Source of the DNA: Spirosoma panaciterrae DSM 21099
Lineage (GTDB): Bacteria > Bacteroidota > Bacteroidia > Cytophagales > Spirosomataceae
Direction: 5' to 3'
Assembly (NCBI RefSeq): GCF_000374025.1
Contig: NZ_KB893175.1
Span: forward strand, 162,328-226,327
Length of the DNA: 64,000 bases
Positions within the stretch are counted from its first letter, which is position 1; each line of letters begins with the position of its first letter. Shown here in pieces: positions 46,115 to 55,661 of the stretch. The position numbers were made by a program, and so were the translations under genes. Under the pieces are notes generated by a model. The model had not been told where the DNA came from and ran no database searches. It saw only the letters and a list, made by a program, of their open reading frames with translations.

Positions 46115-47833
46115 ATGTCTTATTTCAATATAGATTCGGTTAAAGAGCGTACCTTCGATGCCATCGTTGTGGGTTCAGGTATTAGTGGAGGCTGGGCAGC
46201 CAAGGAATTGACGGGTAAAGGTTTACGCACACTGGTGCTGGAGCGGGGCCGGGATGTGAAACACATTACCGATTACCCGACTACCATGATGCAGCCGTGG
46301 GAGTTTCAACATCTGGGCCAACTGACCCGCGAGCTGAAAGAGGCCAATCCGATAGCCAGCCGATGTTATGCGTTTCGGGAAGATGCTACCCATTTTTTTG
46401 TCAAAGACGCTGAGCATCCGTATGTTCAGGAAAAACCCTTCGACTGGATTCGCGGCTATCAGGTAGGGGGTAAATCGCTCATGTGGGCGCGGGGAACACA
46501 ACGTTGGTCCGACTATGATTTTGATGGCCCCGCCCGCGATGGATTTGCCGTCGACTGGCCCATTCGCTATGCCGATATTGCCCCCTGGTATAGTTATGTA
46601 GAGAAATTTGCGGGTATTTCAGGAAATAAAGATGGGCTTGCGCAATTGCCGGATGGCGAGTTTTTGCCCCCGCACGAACAATCGTGTGTGGAGAAACACT
46701 TCACCGACCAGATGGCGAAGCATTACAACGGTACACGTCCGATCATCATTGGCCGTTGTGCACACCTGACCAAGCCGCAACCGATTCATTATCAGCAGGG
46801 GCGGGCCCAGTGCCAGAACCGTTCGCTTTGCCAGCGTGGCTGTCCATACGGAGGCTATTTCAGCAGCAATTCATCGACTTTGCCCTGGGCTGCTAAAACC
46901 GGCAAAATGACCCTGCGTCCCGATTCGGTTGTTCATTCCATTATTTTCGATGAAACGAAAAATAAGGCTACTGGGGTGCGGGTGATTGATGCCCATACCA
47001 AACAGATGACGGAATATTACGCCCGTATTATTTTTGTCAATGCGGCCTGCCTCAACTCAAACCTGATTTTATTGAACTCTACCTCGAACCGTTTTCCGAA
47101 TGGGCTTGGTAACGACAATGGCCTGTTGGGGAAATACGTAGCTTTTCACAATTTCCGGACAACCATTTCGGCTGAGCATGAAGGATTTCAGGATACGAAA
47201 ACGGAAGGGATTCGGCCCAATAGCAGCTACATTCCCCGTTTCCGCAATGTGTTCAAGCAGGAAACCGATTTCCTGCGAGGCTATGCCGCAGGGTTTGGGT
47301 CATCCCGCATGACAAACATGGATACGTCGGGTATGGGCGAGAGCCTGAAATCGAGTCTTATGCAGCCTAAATACGGAAACTGGCGGGTGGGATCGCACAT
47401 GATGGGCGAAACCATTCCTAAAGAAAGTAATTATGTGGCTCTGGACCCGAATCAGACCGACCAGTGGGGTGTCCCCCTGCTTCGTATCTCCGTTGCCTAT
47501 GACGATAACGACGAGAAAATGATTCGGGATTTTCATGAGCAAATGACGGAGATGCTAACGGTGTCTGGCTTTACTAACATCCAAACCCACGATGTGCCCG
47601 ACAAAGCACCCGGTCTTGATATTCACGAAATGGGTGGTGTTCGGATGGGTAAAGACCCGAAAACCTCATTGCTCAACAAATGGAACCAGTTGCATAGCTG
47701 CAAAAACGTTTTTGTTACTGATGGTGCCTGTATGACTTCTACATCCACGCAAAACCCTTCGCTAACGTTCATGGCCATCACAGCGCGGGCTGCTGACCAT
47801 GCCGTGAAAGAAATGCGGAAAGGCGTTTTGTAG
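46115..47833 (+). CDS. GMC-family FAD oxidoreductase, gluconate-dehydrogenase type
   Basis: 572 residues. Rossmann motif VVGSGISGGWAAKEL at the N-terminus; C-terminal GMC_oxred_C region with EMGGVRMGKDPKTS and TSTSTQNPSLTFMAITARAADH. These enzymes oxidise sugars or sugar alcohols and work with subunit 3 and a c-type cytochrome; both types are encoded upstream in the same operon. No own signal peptide is obvious, so export may depend on the subunit 3 Tat-like signal. The substrate is not known. Confidence 0.9.
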   Translation: MSYFNIDSVKERTFDAIVVGSGISGGWAAKELTGKGLRTLVLERGRDVKHITDYPTTMMQPWEFQHLGQLTRELKEANPIASRCYAFREDATHFFVKDAEHPYVQEKPFDWIRGYQVGGKSLMWARGTQRWSDYDFDGPARDGFAVDWPIRYADIAPWYSYVEKFAGISGNKDGLAQLPDGEFLPPHEQSCVEKHFTDQMAKHYNGTRPIIIGRCAHLTKPQPIHYQQGRAQCQNRSLCQRGCPYGGYFSSNSSTLPWAAKTGKMTLRPDSVVHSIIFDETKNKATGVRVIDAHTKQMTEYYARIIFVNAACLNSNLILLNSTSNRFPNGLGNDNGLLGKYVAFHNFRTTISAEHEGFQDTKTEGIRPNSSYIPRFRNVFKQETDFLRGYAAGFGSSRMTNMDTSGMGESLKSSLMQPKYGNWRVGSHMMGETIPKESNYVALDPNQTDQWGVPLLRISVAYDDNDEKMIRDFHEQMTEMLTVSGFTNIQTHDVPDKAPGLDIHEMGGVRMGKDPKTSLLNKWNQLHSCKNVFVTDGACMTSTSTQNPSLTFMAITARAADHAVKEMRKGVL

Positions 47834-47864
47834 GCGTCACAGATTCATGCAAAAGATACACTCA

Positions 47865-47913
47865 GTTATAAAACAGGTTCTGGCTGCCAGGCGGCTGGAA
47901 CCTGTTTTATAAC
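47865..47913. terminator. Hairpin overlapping the 3' end of the minus-strand glycosyltransferase
   Basis: A 16-17 bp stem (GTTATAAAACAGGTTC with its complement) around a 17-base loop, 32 bp after the GMC stop. Its right arm lies in the last codons of the minus-strand gene, whose stop is at 47866-47868. Confidence 0.65.
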
Positions 47914-49074
47914 GGCTTCAAATTCTTCGGCCCGATGCGCCCACGAATTGGCTTTGGCCATCGCAACCCGAGCCGCTACCCGCTCGGGACTTGTATCGGC
48001 TAGTGCTCTACGCAAGGCGCTGGCAAACTCTTCCGGATTATTGGCTAATTCAATGACACCGTCGAAGTCTTGTAATAGTGAGAAAGGAGTAGATACGACA
48101 GGCAGTCCAGCCGCTAAATACTCATTAATTTTGAGTGGATAGATGGTGTACGTATGGTCGTTACATACGAAGGGAATCATAGCGGCCTGCATCTGGGCTA
48201 GCAAGGGCGGAAGCTCCCCCGGTTGACGCGATGGCGTGAAAAGTACGTTTGGATATGCAGCTAGCCTGCTGGTTAAACGGGGCTCATGCACTTCACCAAT
48301 AAACTGAAATGTAACGTCGGGCATTGTCTTGACGCAGTATTCAACGATATCGACGTTTATCCGGTTGTCGGCCGTACCCAGATAGCCAACAATCGGTTTT
48401 TGTGGCCGATGCTGCTGCGCTAACTCGAATGCCTGGTTAAACAATTCGAAGTTTACCCCATTCTTCACACAGTAGGCGTTGGGTTGGAGCATGGCCTTCG
48501 ATTGACGAAGCGTTTCGGAGGTGGTAACTACCGCGTCGACTTGCCGAAGGTAATCGGGTTCGTAACGGCTACCATGGCGACGCATCCAGTTGATGATCGT
48601 GATTTCGTCGAAACAGTAATAAATAGTAGCACACTCGTCCAGTTTTTTTAGCATTGGCAGGCCAAAGACCGGATTCAATCCGTTGATGACCAGTGGACGA
48701 CTCATGCCCAGTTGCCGCATAACCCGTCGGAGTCCGGTTACCAACCGATTCACATTCTGCTGGACGAGCAAATCATGCGCTTTCGGCAGCATCCAGTTGA
48801 CAGGCAGCATGAGAGGAGGAGTCCATACATGGACCTCATGCCCAGTGGCAAAGGTCTTTTTGATGAGTGGATCTTTTAAGCGAATAATCTCCCGGACTGG
48901 CATACCATGTCGCCCGGTGAGACCCATAGCCCAGTCCTTCAACGTATATTGATAATCTACGTAGAGTATTCGGTGTCGAGCCGATAATTCAGTCATAAGT
49001 TGCACAACTGCCTTCTGGAAATCCCCTTCCCAGGTTGTCTGACCGAGGCAGACTATGCTGTCAAATTGTTGCAT
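47866..49074 (-). CDS. Family 4-type glycosyltransferase (TuaH-like)
   Basis: 402 residues, GT-B fold. N-terminal half: DSIVCLGQTTWEGDFQKAVVQ and DECATIYYCFDEI; C-terminal half: GYLGTADNRINVDIV, VLFTPSRQPGELPPLLAQMQ and PLKINEYLAAGLPVVST, the nucleotide-sugar binding region. The arrangement resembles TuaH-like transferases of teichuronic acid clusters. First of the minus-strand glycosyltransferase series 47866-55006. Confidence 0.85.
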   Translation of the reverse strand: MQQFDSIVCLGQTTWEGDFQKAVVQLMTELSARHRILYVDYQYTLKDWAMGLTGRHGMPVREIIRLKDPLIKKTFATGHEVHVWTPPLMLPVNWMLPKAHDLLVQQNVNRLVTGLRRVMRQLGMSRPLVINGLNPVFGLPMLKKLDECATIYYCFDEITIINWMRRHGSRYEPDYLRQVDAVVTTSETLRQSKAMLQPNAYCVKNGVNFELFNQAFELAQQHRPQKPIVGYLGTADNRINVDIVEYCVKTMPDVTFQFIGEVHEPRLTSRLAAYPNVLFTPSRQPGELPPLLAQMQAAMIPFVCNDHTYTIYPLKINEYLAAGLPVVSTPFSLLQDFDGVIELANNPEEFASALRRALADTSPERVAARVAMAKANSWAHRAEEFEAVIKQVPAAWQPEPVL

Positions 49075-49229
49075 GTATGCAAACGAAACGTCCTTTTTTA
49101 GAATGGTGGTTTTTTACTAGATACGCGGTGGACGAGGAAGATGTTGCAGTGGGATAGTGTGTAAGTTTACAGGTAATAAACTAGGTGTATGTATGACTGA
49201 TTGAATAGGTTTTATTTGAGCAATTATAC

Positions 49230-50087
49230 TTAATTGTGTGACGTTTTTGTGTCGTGCGGAGGATGTGGAAACAGATACGTAAACGCGCGTTTTATCTCCT
49301 TGCCGATTCGGGTTTTCAGCCCATGTATGAGCGAGCCCTCCTGAAGGATAGTTCGTGGGCCTGTCCAGACCCGGGCAGAGTTGGACTTCATCTGAACAAC
49401 CCGACCGTAGGGCATCATATCAAAACATAACCGTCCGTCGTCGCCACGGGTGTTATGGGTAATATACCCAGCCTTTAACCCTGCTTCCCGTACATATCCC
49501 ATACTGATGCCATAGGCATTCAGATAAGGGCGTTTGACATGCCGGATTTCGGCCATCACATCTTTCAATGTTTCGTGAATAAAGAACTGCCACCGTGGAA
49601 TATCAGGTGGGGCTATAAACGAATAACGGCCATATACACATACTACACCCGGCTGAGTCAATTTCTTCATCATCTCATCGAGCCAGTTTTTGGGGTATAA
49701 ACAGTCGGCATCGGCCAATAGAATATATTGACTGGTCGAATGTTCCTGACCTAGCTGTCGTGCCGGGCCGCAGCCCTGGATAGGCTGGAAAAGCCGTTGA
49801 ATGTGTAGCCTGTCCATGGTTTCCTGGGTTCGGTCCGACGAATTATTGTTAATGACAATGATATCAAACGGGATCTTCGTTTCGATAGCGGATAAGGTAC
49901 CGATGGCCCGAATCAGATTGATTTCTTCGTTATAGGCCGCAATGACAATCGAAACCAGGGGAGTGCGGCTGATACGCTCATCCAGACGAGCATTTATTTC
50001 ATTGAATACTGATTGGGGGACCTGATCGAGGGAATTGAATGGATACTCGTAAGGTTTAAGCCAGCCGGGGTTAGAAAAAACGTTCAT
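49230..50087 (-). CDS. Family 2 glycosyltransferase
   Basis: 285 residues. GT-A fold: VSIVIAAYNEEINLIRAIGTL, VINNNSSDRTQETMD, LADADCLYPKNWLDEM (DxD) and VVCVYGRYSFI. No membrane helices. Acceptor and donor unknown. Part of the exopolysaccharide series. Confidence 0.9.
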   Translation of the reverse strand: MNVFSNPGWLKPYEYPFNSLDQVPQSVFNEINARLDERISRTPLVSIVIAAYNEEINLIRAIGTLSAIETKIPFDIIVINNNSSDRTQETMDRLHIQRLFQPIQGCGPARQLGQEHSTSQYILLADADCLYPKNWLDEMMKKLTQPGVVCVYGRYSFIAPPDIPRWQFFIHETLKDVMAEIRHVKRPYLNAYGISMGYVREAGLKAGYITHNTRGDDGRLCFDMMPYGRVVQMKSNSARVWTGPRTILQEGSLIHGLKTRIGKEIKRAFTYLFPHPPHDTKTSHN

Positions 50088-50130
50088 GGGTGGTTAAAAA
50101 GAGGAAGGTTTATAGATAATAACTTTACAT

Positions 50131-51276
50131 TCAGGAGACTAAGCTTGGTGTCTGCACCGATTGGTTATAGACATCAAGTAATTTCCCCGCCGTAGCGTCC
50201 CACGAAAACAAGGTTGCCCGTTGCAAGCCCTTTTGTCGTAAGTCTGTTCGCAAACCTGGTTTCTGTATCAGTTGATTAATCCCATCGGCCATTTCCTCAA
50301 TCGATGTGGGATCGACCAGCAGAGCCGCATTACCAGCAACCTCGGGCATGGATGAGGTCGTTGAGGTAAGCACAGGGGTTCCAGAGGCCATAGCTTCCAG
50401 AATGGGCAGACCAAAACTTTCCCGCAGGGATGGACAAAGGAAAATCGTGGCGGCATTATAAATGAACGGCAGAATATAGTTAGGTATATAGCCGCACAAA
50501 ATAATATCGTCAGCGAGCGATTGCCCCCCAATCTCGGTCAGGATGTCGTTAAGCGCCGGCGCCGGCAGGTTCGAAATAACCACGGGTAAACTTAACTGCC
50601 CCTGATTTTTAAGCAATAACAATGATTTCAGAACGCCCCGTACGTTCTTTTTGGGGTCCGTATTGCCCAGGAAAAATATAAATTCCTTGGGTAATTTATA
50701 TTTCTGTCGAATGGTATCGATTTGCTCCTGATCGTCGATGACCCGAAATTGTTCACTCACTGCATTCCAGATCGCTACAACGCGGGAAGGATCAAGATGC
50801 AGATGATCGATAATACGCTGGCGTTCAAAGTTGGATACCGTAATGATTCGTTCGCAGGACCGTACGATTCGGGGCACATTCCAGCGTCGGTATTGATTGC
50901 CAAACCGCTGGTACCAGCTTCCGGCCATCAAAGGCTGTGTTTCCAGAAAAATGATATCGTGGAGGGTTACCAGCAGGGGAACCGGGCAGTTGAGAGGGGC
51001 GGTATTGGCAGTACAGTGCAATAAATCGATACCATATTGGTTGATCGCTTTAGGCAGGGCATACTGTTCCCAAACGGGGTAGGGGCCTCCGGGCAGTTCA
51101 ACGAACTGAATATTGGGTGAATTGGGCAAGCCCTTACGATCTGCATCGGGTTTGACGAAAACAATAAATTCGTGTTCTTTAAAGTTCGTCAACGCTCGAA
51201 TGGTTTCCAGCGCTACGATATCCATCCCGTGTTTATGCGGGCGAAGGAGTCGTTGTGCTTCTATTCCGATTCTCAT
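50131..51276 (-). CDS. Family 4 glycosyltransferase
   Basis: 381 residues from the ATG at 51276, which overlaps the upstream O-antigen ligase gene by 44 bp; a longer frame begins at 51375. GT-B fold with EGIEAQ-like N-terminus MRIGIEAQRLLRPHKHGMD, FIFFLGNTDPKKNVRG, and the EX7E-type motif in SLRESFGLPILEAMASGTPVL. Typical mannosyl- or glucosyl-type transferase of surface polysaccharide clusters. Confidence 0.92.
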   Translation of the reverse strand: MRIGIEAQRLLRPHKHGMDIVALETIRALTNFKEHEFIVFVKPDADRKGLPNSPNIQFVELPGGPYPVWEQYALPKAINQYGIDLLHCTANTAPLNCPVPLLVTLHDIIFLETQPLMAGSWYQRFGNQYRRWNVPRIVRSCERIITVSNFERQRIIDHLHLDPSRVVAIWNAVSEQFRVIDDQEQIDTIRQKYKLPKEFIFFLGNTDPKKNVRGVLKSLLLLKNQGQLSLPVVISNLPAPALNDILTEIGGQSLADDIILCGYIPNYILPFIYNAATIFLCPSLRESFGLPILEAMASGTPVLTSTTSSMPEVAGNAALLVDPTSIEEMADGINQLIQKPGLRTDLRQKGLQRATLFSWDATAGKLLDVYNQSVQTPSLVS

Positions 51277-52765
51277 ATAAATAGCGCTTATGGGTAGTAT
51301 CAACCGTTGACCGGGCCTCAGGAAGTGAATCCCATCGATCGCAGGTAGTAAATAAAATTGAGCTGATGAAGACAATCGTACTGGTTGGGAACTGACCCAG
51401 AATTGGGTTCGTATAACTCACCACACAGATACCGATAAATTCAGCGAGCAGGGCAATCATGACTGAGGTCAGCCAAGGGTCTTTGAGTTGCCAGACTTTG
51501 ATGGTCCCGATGAGAGCGATCATCGCCAGGAATGTCAGATAGACGGACAGACCAACAATGCCCGTTTCAATCCAGACCTGAACATACCAACTGTCAGTTG
51601 GAATCTGGGCTGCGAAATAGTTAGGGGTAAACCGTTGGCCATTGCCCGACGTAGTTCCAATACCAGCGCCAAAAGGCAGGTCTTTTAAATACTGCTGCAA
51701 CTTTTGCTGATTCTCCAGCCGAACCAGAAACGAAGCATCCTGGGTAGGCCGAAGAGCCGTGCGAATCCGCCAGATTTGGTAGACCGAGTCACCTATATGG
51801 GTAAATAAGAGGAAGGCTAATATGGGCAGGGCCACCATGAGCCCGCGTAAGATATAAACCAGGTTACGCTTCAGAACAAAATAAGCGGGGTAACCTGCCA
51901 CGATCACAAAAAGGGCTCCACGTGTACCGGAAACGGCAAATCCCCAGAAGAATATAATGGCCAGAAACAGTAAAAGGAAACGCTTGATCCAGGAGCTTGT
52001 TTCAAAAAAGAAAATAATACAAACGAGCGTAACCCCAGCCATCTCAGAGCCAAACTGCCCGGCATCGGAGTAAAACGAAAAACTACGCAACTGACCCCAC
52101 AAAATATGCTGCTTTGCCGCTCCTGCAGCCAACCACCGAAGCTCAGCAGCCTCCAGGCCAATATATTGCTGCTTAAACGCCCATAAGGCGGCCATGAACG
52201 ACCAGAAAAGCCAGGAGCCCACAAACAGACGAATGTCTTTTTTGGTAATCGGTGCTACCAGAACCACGATGGCTATCAGAAACCAGTTGAGCGAAAGCGA
52301 ACGGGCACCATAAAACCAGGCTGCCGGGAATGGGTGGCTCGGATTGAAATACTCCAGAATCGTAAAGGAAAGCCAGGTTATCAGCAGCCAGAATATGGGT
52401 CGGCGGAGCCGTTTCCAATCCATTCGTTTTCCATTCAGAAATGTACTGAGCAGGGTTAGCATCAACAGCGCATCCAGGGCGGTGCCTACCGCTAATTCCG
52501 TTTCCAGAAATCGGCTGAAACCCAGCACAAAGCTGATTTGTATATATAGGAATAGACCAATCTTGGGTTCAAGTAGAACGCTAATGCCTACGACCAGCGC
52601 AATGGGTAACCCGATCGTAATGACTGCACCCATGATTCCCCAGGCACCAACCAGCCAACCCGCTGCTATAGCAACTAGTATACCCATCACCGTAAAAAAC
52701 CAAGGCTTATCACGCCATTGGCTGATTCGTTGAAAGGGATGGTTTGTTGTTGCCTGGAGATTCAT
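51233..52765 (-). CDS. O-antigen ligase / Wzy-type polymerase
   Basis: 510 residues with about 10-12 membrane helices and a large periplasmic loop. The O-antigen ligase motif FGAGIGTTSGNGQRFTPN and the segment RALFVIVAGYP-like GTRGALFVIVAGY fit the Wzy_C family. In polysaccharide clusters it polymerises repeat units or attaches chains; with a Wzc-like protein and flippases present, the polymerase role is favoured. Confidence 0.88.
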   Translation of the reverse strand: MNLQATTNHPFQRISQWRDKPWFFTVMGILVAIAAGWLVGAWGIMGAVITIGLPIALVVGISVLLEPKIGLFLYIQISFVLGFSRFLETELAVGTALDALLMLTLLSTFLNGKRMDWKRLRRPIFWLLITWLSFTILEYFNPSHPFPAAWFYGARSLSLNWFLIAIVVLVAPITKKDIRLFVGSWLFWSFMAALWAFKQQYIGLEAAELRWLAAGAAKQHILWGQLRSFSFYSDAGQFGSEMAGVTLVCIIFFFETSSWIKRFLLLFLAIIFFWGFAVSGTRGALFVIVAGYPAYFVLKRNLVYILRGLMVALPILAFLLFTHIGDSVYQIWRIRTALRPTQDASFLVRLENQQKLQQYLKDLPFGAGIGTTSGNGQRFTPNYFAAQIPTDSWYVQVWIETGIVGLSVYLTFLAMIALIGTIKVWQLKDPWLTSVMIALLAEFIGICVVSYTNPILGQFPTSTIVFISSILFTTCDRWDSLPEARSTVDTTHKRYLYENRNRSTTTPSPA

Positions 52766-52835
52766 AGTGCTACTAACTCAGAGTCAAAGTAGATGGGTGT
52801 ATTTGTTTAAAGTAGATAACGAGCTTGTCAATTGG

Positions 52836-53765
52836 TTACACAGGTGAAATACTGGGCGAGGTCAGATTCCAGATCGCTCCATTCACAAACGCCTTGGCGT
52901 GTCGGAGCCGACCCGATAGCAGGTAAGTCCCAACATGTTTTGGAAAAACGAACGCACTGAAAAACAGGAAAAAGACCAGCCGTTGAAATACAGAACAATG
53001 ACGTCGCATGAATAGAATACGATTGCGAGTCAGGTAATAGGTCCGCAAGGGACTATTCTGCCCAACCGATACAGATTCCTTATGCAGAATTGAGGCCGAT
53101 GGTTGATAATAAATCAGAAAACCCGCATTCCGGATGCGCTGCGACCAATCGAGTTCTTCGTAATACAGAAAAAAACGCTCCGCAAATCGACCCACCCGCT
53201 CCACTACGTTTCGGCTGACCATCATCGCACAGCCATGAGCAAAGTAGGTGGGGTGAGGCTGATCGAACTGCCCATCGTCTTTTTGCTTAAATCCGATCGC
53301 CGTAGCTTGCCCGGTAAACATATTGATCGGATTATAGCCAGCATACTGAACCAACTGTGGCGCATCGAAAAAGCGAATTTTGGGGCAGGTCACGCCCACT
53401 TGTTCGTTCTCCATAAATGGCTTTAACAGTTCGTCGAGTAGGGTTGGTGATAGCTCCGTATCATTGTTTACAATGAAATAATAGTCACCTTTAGCTACCT
53501 GTATACCTAAATTATTACCACCCGTAAAACCCAGGTTTACTTCGCTTCGTACAATTTGGAGGGTAGGAAACAGGGTTGGGTCGATTGTAGCCTCAAACGG
53601 CTGAACGGAGGCATTGTCTACAACGATGATTTCATAATGCGGGTAGTTCAGTGTCTTGGCCGACTCCAGAAACTGCCGGGTTATTTCGGCCTGGTTGTAG
53701 TTTATCGTGATTATCGAAACAAAGGCCCGCTCGTTACGGCCCTCTACACGTTCTCTTTTTGCCAT
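52836..53765 (-). CDS. Family 2 glycosyltransferase (rhamnosyltransferase-like)
   Basis: 309 residues. SIITINYNQAEITRQFLESA, VVDNASVQPFEATI, NLGFTGGNNLGIQVAKG, FIVNNDTELSP (DxD-type) and FFLYYEELDWSQRIRNAGF are the motifs of rhamnosyltransferase-like GT2 enzymes. Its start overlaps the 3' end of the sugar transferase gene by 22 bp, implying translational coupling. Confidence 0.92.
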   Translation of the reverse strand: MAKRERVEGRNERAFVSIITINYNQAEITRQFLESAKTLNYPHYEIIVVDNASVQPFEATIDPTLFPTLQIVRSEVNLGFTGGNNLGIQVAKGDYYFIVNNDTELSPTLLDELLKPFMENEQVGVTCPKIRFFDAPQLVQYAGYNPINMFTGQATAIGFKQKDDGQFDQPHPTYFAHGCAMMVSRNVVERVGRFAERFFLYYEELDWSQRIRNAGFLIYYQPSASILHKESVSVGQNSPLRTYYLTRNRILFMRRHCSVFQRLVFFLFFSAFVFPKHVGTYLLSGRLRHAKAFVNGAIWNLTSPSISPV

Positions 53766-54919
53766 AAGCTGAAGAAGGTTCTCCAGATAATCAGGAGGTC
53801 CGTTTTGAGTGAGAACGTGTGTGAATATTCAATGTCGAGCAAAGTCCGCTCCCGATCCGACATGGGGCCTTTTCCTTTGGCCCGTTTTTGTACCTGCCAA
53901 AGACCTGTCAGACCCGCAGGGCCCGCAAATCGTTTGGCATACTCATCGGACGTGAGCTTTTCAGCTTCATAGAGTGGTAAGGGTCGGTTGCCGACCAGCG
54001 ACATATCGCCCAGCAGGATATTGAACAACTGAGGCAACTCGTCGATGCTGCTATTGCGGAGGAACGATCCCAGCCGGGTTACGCGGGGGTCGTTTCGGAA
54101 CTTCATAAATTTAGCTGAGGTCCTCGTTTCCTGTAAGTACGCTTTTTCGCAGATGGGTTTGTCTTGATCAAAAAGCAGACGTTGACAGGATATCCCCTGT
54201 GCTCGACAAGCACTGCAAAGGTGTTCCACATCATTGTTTGGAGTATTCGGACCTGTTGAGGGGGCATATATATTATAATCGGCAAGTTGATTCAATAATT
54301 GATCGGCTTCGACGCGCATTGTGCGAAACTTGTACATGTCGAATACATGGAAATTGGCACCGGCCCGCTTTGATTTATAAATTACAGGACCTTTAGAGTC
54401 CAGATAAATCAGCAGAGCTACCAGAAGCATCAGGGGAGATAATAAAACCAGGATAATCAGTGACACGCTGATGTCAATGACGCGTTTCCACCAGGGAGTT
54501 TTCGGATGCGTAAATGAGACAGAGCCAGTTCCCTGGGTCAGTAAGGTTCGTATATGGCTATTTAACGAGAGATAGTACTGTATTTTTGATTCGAGCTTAC
54601 CGTTCTCTTCGTTGATAATCAGAATGTCTGTAGCACCAGTAATAAGGGCGGTGTGTAAAATCTGAGTTTTACCAAGACGGCAAGTGACCAGAAAAGGAAC
54701 CAGGCGATAGTCTTCTTTATTACGAACAATAGCAGACATCGATTGGCCAGTATTCGTATCGGCAATGATTAAATCGACTTTCTGACTGTCGGTCAACCAC
54801 TGTTCTGCATCTTTTTCGTCCCTGAACCGTACAACAGCACAGGTAGTGCCTGCTATGGTAGCGATGCGGTTGGCGATCAGATCGTCCTGCATGACCAGTA
54901 AGACACAAGAGTTTAACAT
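53744..54919 (-). CDS. Undecaprenyl-phosphate sugar-1-phosphate transferase with receiver-like N-terminus
   Basis: 391 residues from the ATG at 54919; a longer frame to 55006 is possible. Residues 1-115 resemble a response-regulator receiver (CVLLVMQDD, VDLIIADTN with Asp54 in the acceptor position). One membrane helix near 150-172, then the PglC/WbaP catalytic domain (KRAGANFHVFDMYKFRTM, NDPRVTRLGSFLRNSSIDELPQL split into two stretches, GDMSLVGNRPLPLYE). Between FRTM and NDPRV is an insert of about 65 residues with four cysteines (235, 238, 245, 257). It should load the first sugar phosphate onto undecaprenyl phosphate and start repeat-unit synthesis. Confidence 0.92.
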   Translation of the reverse strand: MLNSCVLLVMQDDLIANRIATIAGTTCAVVRFRDEKDAEQWLTDSQKVDLIIADTNTGQSMSAIVRNKEDYRLVPFLVTCRLGKTQILHTALITGATDILIINEENGKLESKIQYYLSLNSHIRTLLTQGTGSVSFTHPKTPWWKRVIDISVSLIILVLLSPLMLLVALLIYLDSKGPVIYKSKRAGANFHVFDMYKFRTMRVEADQLLNQLADYNIYAPSTGPNTPNNDVEHLCSACRAQGISCQRLLFDQDKPICEKAYLQETRTSAKFMKFRNDPRVTRLGSFLRNSSIDELPQLFNILLGDMSLVGNRPLPLYEAEKLTSDEYAKRFAGPAGLTGLWQVQKRAKGKGPMSDRERTLLDIEYSHTFSLKTDLLIIWRTFFSLWQKENV

Positions 54920-55151
54920 TTTAGTTTCTAAAACGGACGTTGAATGGGGGTAATATGGTAGCTGACAGGCCGACATTGTTGGGTTGAGTAGCCTAATACC
55001 GATCAAAAAGACGAACTCTTTGAAACTTGGCAGGAATTAAGTGCGGATTTTTATTCGTGTTTTTTATTGGAATAATTATATTCCTTGAGGTATATACGAA
55101 TACTAACAAGGTGTAAACCTTCCGTAAGCAGAACGAACTAGGTAGTCAGGC

Positions 55152-55661
55152 TTATGCGCTTTGGGACAATGGATAATTGCCAAAGAGCATCGACAAAAGT
55201 CGCGACTTCTGTTGCCAGAATGATTTGGTTCCGGTATCAGTAGTCAAGGGCATAAGTTGCCGATGAATTTCTTCGATGGGTAGTTCAATCCGCCGGAGTA
55301 AAGCATGTAGTTTTGCCTTGACTTCCAGAGGGTTAAATGGTTTGGAAAGAAATGCATCAACACCTTGTTCAAGGCACTGAATCCGAGTGGCACTATCCGA
55401 TACGTTAGAGAGAATGACCACAGGTGTTTGTGAGGCCAGTCGGCTCATGCGAATAAGTTTGGTTAACTCAAGGCCATTGAAAAAAGTCAGATCCAGTTCC
55501 GTCAGCACACAATCAAAGCGATTTCCTTGAATTAGCAAACGGGCAGCTTCCTGCCCAGAATTGGCTACAGTAATCTTAAAATCTTTGCTAAGCGTTTCGA
55601 CCAGAATGTTGACCACGTATGGGTTTTCATCCACAATCAGCAAATGATACCTGGCGTTCAT
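55152..55661 (-). CDS. Response regulator receiver protein with altered acceptor site
   Basis: 169 residues: one receiver domain (LLIVDENPYVVNILVETL, PVVILSNVSDSA, SKPFNPLEVKAKL) plus a short tail, no DNA-binding domain. When aligned on the downstream FNGLEL motif, the usual phosphoacceptor Asp is replaced by Glu55 (VLTELDLTFFNGLEL), with Asp57 nearby; the acidic pair Asp11-Glu12 and the Lys are kept. It may be constitutively active or use Asp57. It lies upstream of the sugar transferase with a receiver-like domain and on the same strand. Confidence 0.85.
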   Translation of the reverse strand: MNARYHLLIVDENPYVVNILVETLSKDFKITVANSGQEAARLLIQGNRFDCVLTELDLTFFNGLELTKLIRMSRLASQTPVVILSNVSDSATRIQCLEQGVDAFLSKPFNPLEVKAKLHALLRRIELPIEEIHRQLMPLTTDTGTKSFWQQKSRLLSMLFGNYPLSQSA

